NCBI GenBank assembly: GCA_945890745.1
Contig: CAMDCW010000003.1
Location: forward strand, 1-49,022
Reading direction: 5' to 3'
DNA: 49,022 nt
Origin: Phycisphaera mikurensis NBRC 102666
Lineage (GTDB): Bacteria > Planctomycetota > Phycisphaerae > Phycisphaerales > SM1A02
The first letter of the stretch is position 1. The number at the start of each line of letters is the position of its first letter. The notes under the pieces are model-generated. The model saw nothing but the letters and a program-made list of their open reading frames with translations. It did not search any database and was not told the DNA's origin. This document shows positions 46,279 through 49,022 of this stretch, piece by piece. The position numbers were made by a program, and so were the translations under genes.

Positions 46279-46754
46279 GGGGCGCAGTCAATCAGCAACG
46301 TGCGCTTGCGCGCTTGAACCCCAGCGGCTTGGCAGAGTTCCAACACCAGTGCATCGATCCGTGGATCCGAGGTCACCGTACGGGTTCCGTCCGGATGGCG
46401 AATTTCAATCTGGGTGGCAAGCGCTGACTGGCCGTTATGGTCACTGGGCGCAAACTCATAACGAACCGAATCTCGAGCGTGCAAGCGTTCAACCAAGATG
46501 CCAGCGTCAACCAGCAACTTCAGGGTTCGGTATGCGGTGGCTTTGGAAACGGTGCGAGCGCGGCGATCAAGAACCGCCATCAGCGCTTCGGCATCGAAGG
46601 GATGTTCAAAGCCACTGGCAGCATCCAGGATGTCGGCGCGCTCGGTGGTGTATTTCAGTCCGACGCCACGGAGGTGACGACGGAACTGCGCGCACGGCGG
46701 AGCGACAATGCGACCGGCAGTTGGCGTGGCTGGGGTTGGTTTCCGAGCAGTCAT
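46275..46754 (-). CDS. Fur-superfamily regulator lacking canonical metal ligands
   Basis: 159 residues. The winged-helix DNA-binding part is clearly Fur-like: LKYTTERADILDAASGFEHPFDAEALMAVL (33-62) and VSKATAYRTLKLLVDAGILVERL (69-91). The dimerisation part is shortened and carries no HHDH motif and no CxxC pair; only H106 and C158 recall the usual ligands. It may sense something other than a metal, or respond through another cofactor. The start is ATG 46754 with GGAG upstream; a TTG at 46799 is possible. The 188-base gap to lysC upstream holds a short palindrome at 46790-46799 and otherwise nothing recognised. Confidence 0.8.
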   Translation of the reverse strand: MTARKPTPATPTAGRIVAPPCAQFRRHLRGVGLKYTTERADILDAASGFEHPFDAEALMAVLDRRARTVSKATAYRTLKLLVDAGILVERLHARDSVRYEFAPSDHNGQSALATQIEIRHPDGTRTVTSDPRIDALVLELCQAAGVQARKRTLLIDCAP

Positions 46755-46789
46755 GGTCTGGCCAAACTCCGGGGGAGCCGATTCTCGCT

Positions 46790-46799
46790 TTGTCGACAA
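46790..46799. promoter_or_regulatory. Short palindrome upstream of the Fur-like gene
   Basis: TTGTCGACAA is a perfect 10-base palindrome 36 bases before the Fur-like start. Autoregulatory operators of Fur-family genes often lie at such a distance, but the site is short and includes the common SalI hexamer, so chance is a real alternative. Confidence 0.2.
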
Positions 46800-46942
46800 G
46801 GTCCCATAATGGCTGTTACGTTAAATTCCATATCCCAGGAAGCGGCGAGGGGGTCCCCTCCGGGGTTTCTTGGCTGCGGAGGCGATTTGGCCGGTTGCTC
46901 GTCTGTCACCGCCGAACCCGGTCCTGTCCATCCATGCGCCCG

Positions 46943-48214
46943 TCAACGGCGCCCCCGTCCGGTGGATTGCATTGGTGAACTGGTGCCGTCACCCGCCGAC
47001 AGTCCGAACGAGTCGTGCACCAACTGCAGCCCGCGCTCGCCGTGCTGGCGATCCACGATGCAGCTGATCTTGATCTCACTGGTGGTGATGTTGTGAATGG
47101 CGATCCCTGCCTCCCCAAGCGCTCGGAACATCCGGCTGGCCACTCCGGAGTGACTCTTCATGCCGGTCCCGACCGCACTGATCTTGGCCAGGCCCACCTC
47201 AACGTCAATGTCCCCGCGCCCCAACTGCCCGATCAGCGCCTGGCAGATGGACTTCACGTCCGCAATGTCCCCATGCTCCACGGTGAATGCGATGGTCGTG
47301 GTGTCGCCAAACTCCGTCTGCACGATGTCATCCACGCTGATGTTCGCTGTGGAGATCGGTTCAAAGATCTGCGCCTGAATGCCCGGGGTTCGCGGCAACG
47401 CCTTGAGACTGATGCGCCCAAGGTCTTGCTTGAGTGCGCAACCAACAACAACAATGTCTTCCATGATCTGCTCCTCGGGCACAATCAGCGTGCCCAAATC
47501 CGGCTTCTGGCTATGACGAACATGAATCGGGACGCTGAACTTTTCGCCAAACAACACGGCGCGCGGATGCATGACCGCGGCACCCATGGACGCCAGTTCC
47601 AGCATCTCTTCATAACTGATGTGTCGCAACTTGCTGGCGTTGGGTACCAGCCGTGGATCGGCGGTATAGACGCCATCAACATCCGTGAATATCTCGCAGA
47701 TGCCTCCATCCGCCGCAACATCCAGAGCAGCTGCAAGCGCAACCGCGGTGGTGTCGCTGCCGCCACGGCCAAGCGTGGTGATGTCACCGTTGGGTGAAAT
47801 TCCTTGGAATCCACAGACAACCGGCACCGCGCCCGAGTCAAGGATGCGCTGCAGTTGCTTGCGATCAATCTGCGAAATGCGTGCCTTGCGATGCGCGGCG
47901 TCGGTATCAATGCCCGCCTGCGCTCCGGTCAGACTCACCGCATCACAACCGAGCGTGTGCAGCGCCATAGCCATGAGCGCCACGGAGATCTGTTCGCCAG
48001 TGGCCATCAACATGTCCATCTCACGCGGACTGGGCGCGCCAGAGATTTGCTCAGCAAGGCCGATCAGCTGGTCCGTGGTGTGGCCCATGGCACTGACCAC
48101 CACCACGACGCGGTTGCCGGCGTTGCGTGCTTCAACAATGCGTGCAGCACAACGCATGATCCGTTGCGGATCGGCAACGCTGGTTCCGCCAAATTTTTGG
48201 ACGATCGTTGTCAT
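46943..48214 (-). CDS. lysC: Aspartate kinase
   Basis: First step of the aspartate pathway (lysine, threonine, methionine). 423 residues from ATG 48214. IVQKFGGTSVADPQRI at the N-terminus, TGEQISVALMAMAL, GFQGISPNGDITTLGRGGSDTTAVALAAAL and FTDVDGVYTADPRLV are the kinase core. The C-terminal third has two ACT domains, the second with AKISAVGTGMKSHSGVASRMFRALGEAGIAI, typical of feedback-regulated monofunctional LysC. ATG 48229 would add five residues; neither start has a well-spaced ribosome site. No downstream asd or dapA is adjacent. Confidence 0.95.
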   Translation of the reverse strand: MTTIVQKFGGTSVADPQRIMRCAARIVEARNAGNRVVVVVSAMGHTTDQLIGLAEQISGAPSPREMDMLMATGEQISVALMAMALHTLGCDAVSLTGAQAGIDTDAAHRKARISQIDRKQLQRILDSGAVPVVCGFQGISPNGDITTLGRGGSDTTAVALAAALDVAADGGICEIFTDVDGVYTADPRLVPNASKLRHISYEEMLELASMGAAVMHPRAVLFGEKFSVPIHVRHSQKPDLGTLIVPEEQIMEDIVVVGCALKQDLGRISLKALPRTPGIQAQIFEPISTANISVDDIVQTEFGDTTTIAFTVEHGDIADVKSICQALIGQLGRGDIDVEVGLAKISAVGTGMKSHSGVASRMFRALGEAGIAIHNITTSEIKISCIVDRQHGERGLQLVHDSFGLSAGDGTSSPMQSTGRGRR

Positions 48215-48294
48215 CCTGCCTGCACTCATTCCTTGGAAGCCCGCTGCTCAATGCTGCGGGCCGTTGGTCACACTGGTCGATCCATCGACTCGCA

Positions 48295-49022
48295 TTACAG
48301 ACTAACGCGAACCCGCTGCGCAGCATTCCGCGCCTTTGAAGTCACGCCAAAACCTGATTTTGCCGCACGTCCAGAGTTTAACAGAACATGTTTGCAAACG
48401 GACGTTGTATCGGCAGACGCGGTCTTGGCGGACACCCTGACCGAAGCCGCCGCATCGCCAGCGCGCGCATCGGACACAGCCGCGCGCCACCATTGCAACA
48501 GTCGCTCGCGCGCCGCGCCAACCGGAACCCCGTAGGCGTCACACATGAGACCAGCAAATTCATCGCGCGCGCTGATCGTTCCCAGTCGCTGCCACGTCGC
48601 TAGCGCACGAGCGCCCCGGCTCCATGCCGCGTGGTCGCCAGGCGCCGGAAGTGCACGCAATTGCGATGCCGAAACCCGAATCGCCTGGGCAGACATCCCC
48701 GCACCGGCGTGTCGCCACCATGCTTCGGCGGCCGTGGCTGGCGCCAACAAGGCGGCCGCCACCTTCCACAGATCGGCGGTGCGCTTTGGCGTCACGGTGA
48801 TCGCCGGGGTTGACGGCATGGCAATGCCCTTCGCATCCACCCACGCCTCAATCGCTCGGGTCTGGGTCGCCACCAGAATTTTGGGGCCCTTTCGTGCAAG
48901 CACCCACGGACCGAGCACGGCATCGTTCATCAGTTCGTTCGTTCGAATGATCGGCCCAAAGAAGGTCTGTCCGTGGATACGCACCGGCCGGGCTCCCCAG
49001 TCCAGGCGAGCGGCGCCGATCG
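48295..49022 (-). CDS. C-terminal part of a probable DNA methyltransferase-like protein (5' end cut)
   Basis: The open frame continues past the right edge; 242 residues are visible. There is no catalytic motif in the visible part. The pattern GPKILVATQTRAIEAWVDAKG, then WWRHAGAGMSAQAIRVSASQLRALPAPGDHAAW resembles the C-terminal target-recognition-like region of bacterial N-6 DNA methylases, recalled by eye and unconfirmed. The terminal about 60 residues are Ala/Ser/Arg-rich and unconserved. A GTG at 48984 could be taken as a start, but the upstream frame stays open for 12 codons to the edge. Separated from lysC by 80 bases. Confidence 0.5.
   Translation of the reverse strand, partial: IGAARLDWGARPVRIHGQTFFGPIIRTNELMNDAVLGPWVLARKGPKILVATQTRAIEAWVDAKGIAMPSTPAITVTPKRTADLWKVAAALLAPATAAEAWWRHAGAGMSAQAIRVSASQLRALPAPGDHAAWSRGARALATWQRLGTISARDEFAGLMCDAYGVPVGAARERLLQWWRAAVSDARAGDAAASVRVSAKTASADTTSVCKHVLLNSGRAAKSGFGVTSKARNAAQRVRVSL

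Noticed and set aside
46840-46885. GC-rich short hairpin (CCCC/GGGG) downstream of lysC
   Set aside because: Four-pair stem with ambiguous alternatives; not enough to call a terminator.
1-49022. CRISPR arrays, insertion sequences, integrases, prophage genes
   Set aside because: Looked for on both strands; no regularly spaced repeats, transposase-like proteins or attachment-like duplications were seen, including at the tRNA-Val 3' end.

Overview
The window reads as a chromosomal segment of a Gram-negative planctomycete, most likely of the Phycisphaerae. The base composition is GC-rich by eye (not computed). Two secreted proteins end in paired dockerin-like calcium loops of the kind common in Phycisphaerae, SecD and SecF are fused, Kdo transferase (waaA) and a solitary MCE protein imply an LPS-bearing outer membrane, and Shine-Dalgarno sites are often weak or absent. 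The taxon is an inference; no rRNA is present. There are about 35 genes, one tRNA, three clear intrinsic-terminator hairpins and one candidate structured RNA. No mobile element or CRISPR array was seen, and no gap between genes exceeds about 270 bases.

Layout. Positions 1-7608 (minus strand): recG leads a tightly packed unit of an ABC ATPase, an FtsX-type permease with a His-rich periplasmic loop, a DUF3299 protein, an M14-like protein that has lost its zinc motif, and an M14 carboxypeptidase that runs off the left edge. 7641-12084 (plus): xseA, xseB, an unusually long prepilin peptidase, and an OmpA-type lipoprotein ending at a perfect 23-bp hairpin. 12221-13099 (minus): solitary MCE protein. 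13202-22152 (plus): Nudix hydrolase, an M50-like membrane protein without HExxH, rhomboid, tgt, yajC, secDF and a two-LysM protein, closed by a terminator. 22386-23912 (plus): secreted matrixin-type protease. 24035-30061 (minus): smc, a FlgI-like lipoprotein with a HEAT-like segment, and tRNA-Val. 30069-34061 (plus): hrpA, overlapping tail-to-tail with a secreted dockerin-tagged repeat protein (34001-35563, minus). 35564-35829 carries a candidate plus-strand RNA. 35830-38246 (minus): UbiB-type kinase and a DUF3553 protein. 38395-39201 (plus): YmdB-type phosphodiesterase. 39205-43412 (minus): ACT protein and fused HyuA/HyuB oxoprolinase. 43472-46278 (plus): waaA, thiL and a TsaE-YacG fusion. 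46275-48214 (minus): a Fur-fold regulator without the usual metal ligands, and lysC. 48295-49022 (minus): the C-terminal part of a probable methyltransferase.

How the genes fit together. Most are housekeeping: DNA repair (recG, xseAB), chromosome segregation (smc), tRNA modification (tgt, tsaE), protein export (yajC-secDF), thiamine (thiL), amino acids (lysC) and envelope (waaA, MCE, OmpA). Many neighbours overlap by 4 bases (ATGA or GTGA), implying translational coupling. The less ordinary parts are the ABC/DUF3299/M14 unit, the pseudo-S2P next to rhomboid with a shared C-terminal motif, the FlgI-HEAT lipoprotein, the TsaE-YacG fusion and the candidate RNA near 35.7 kb.
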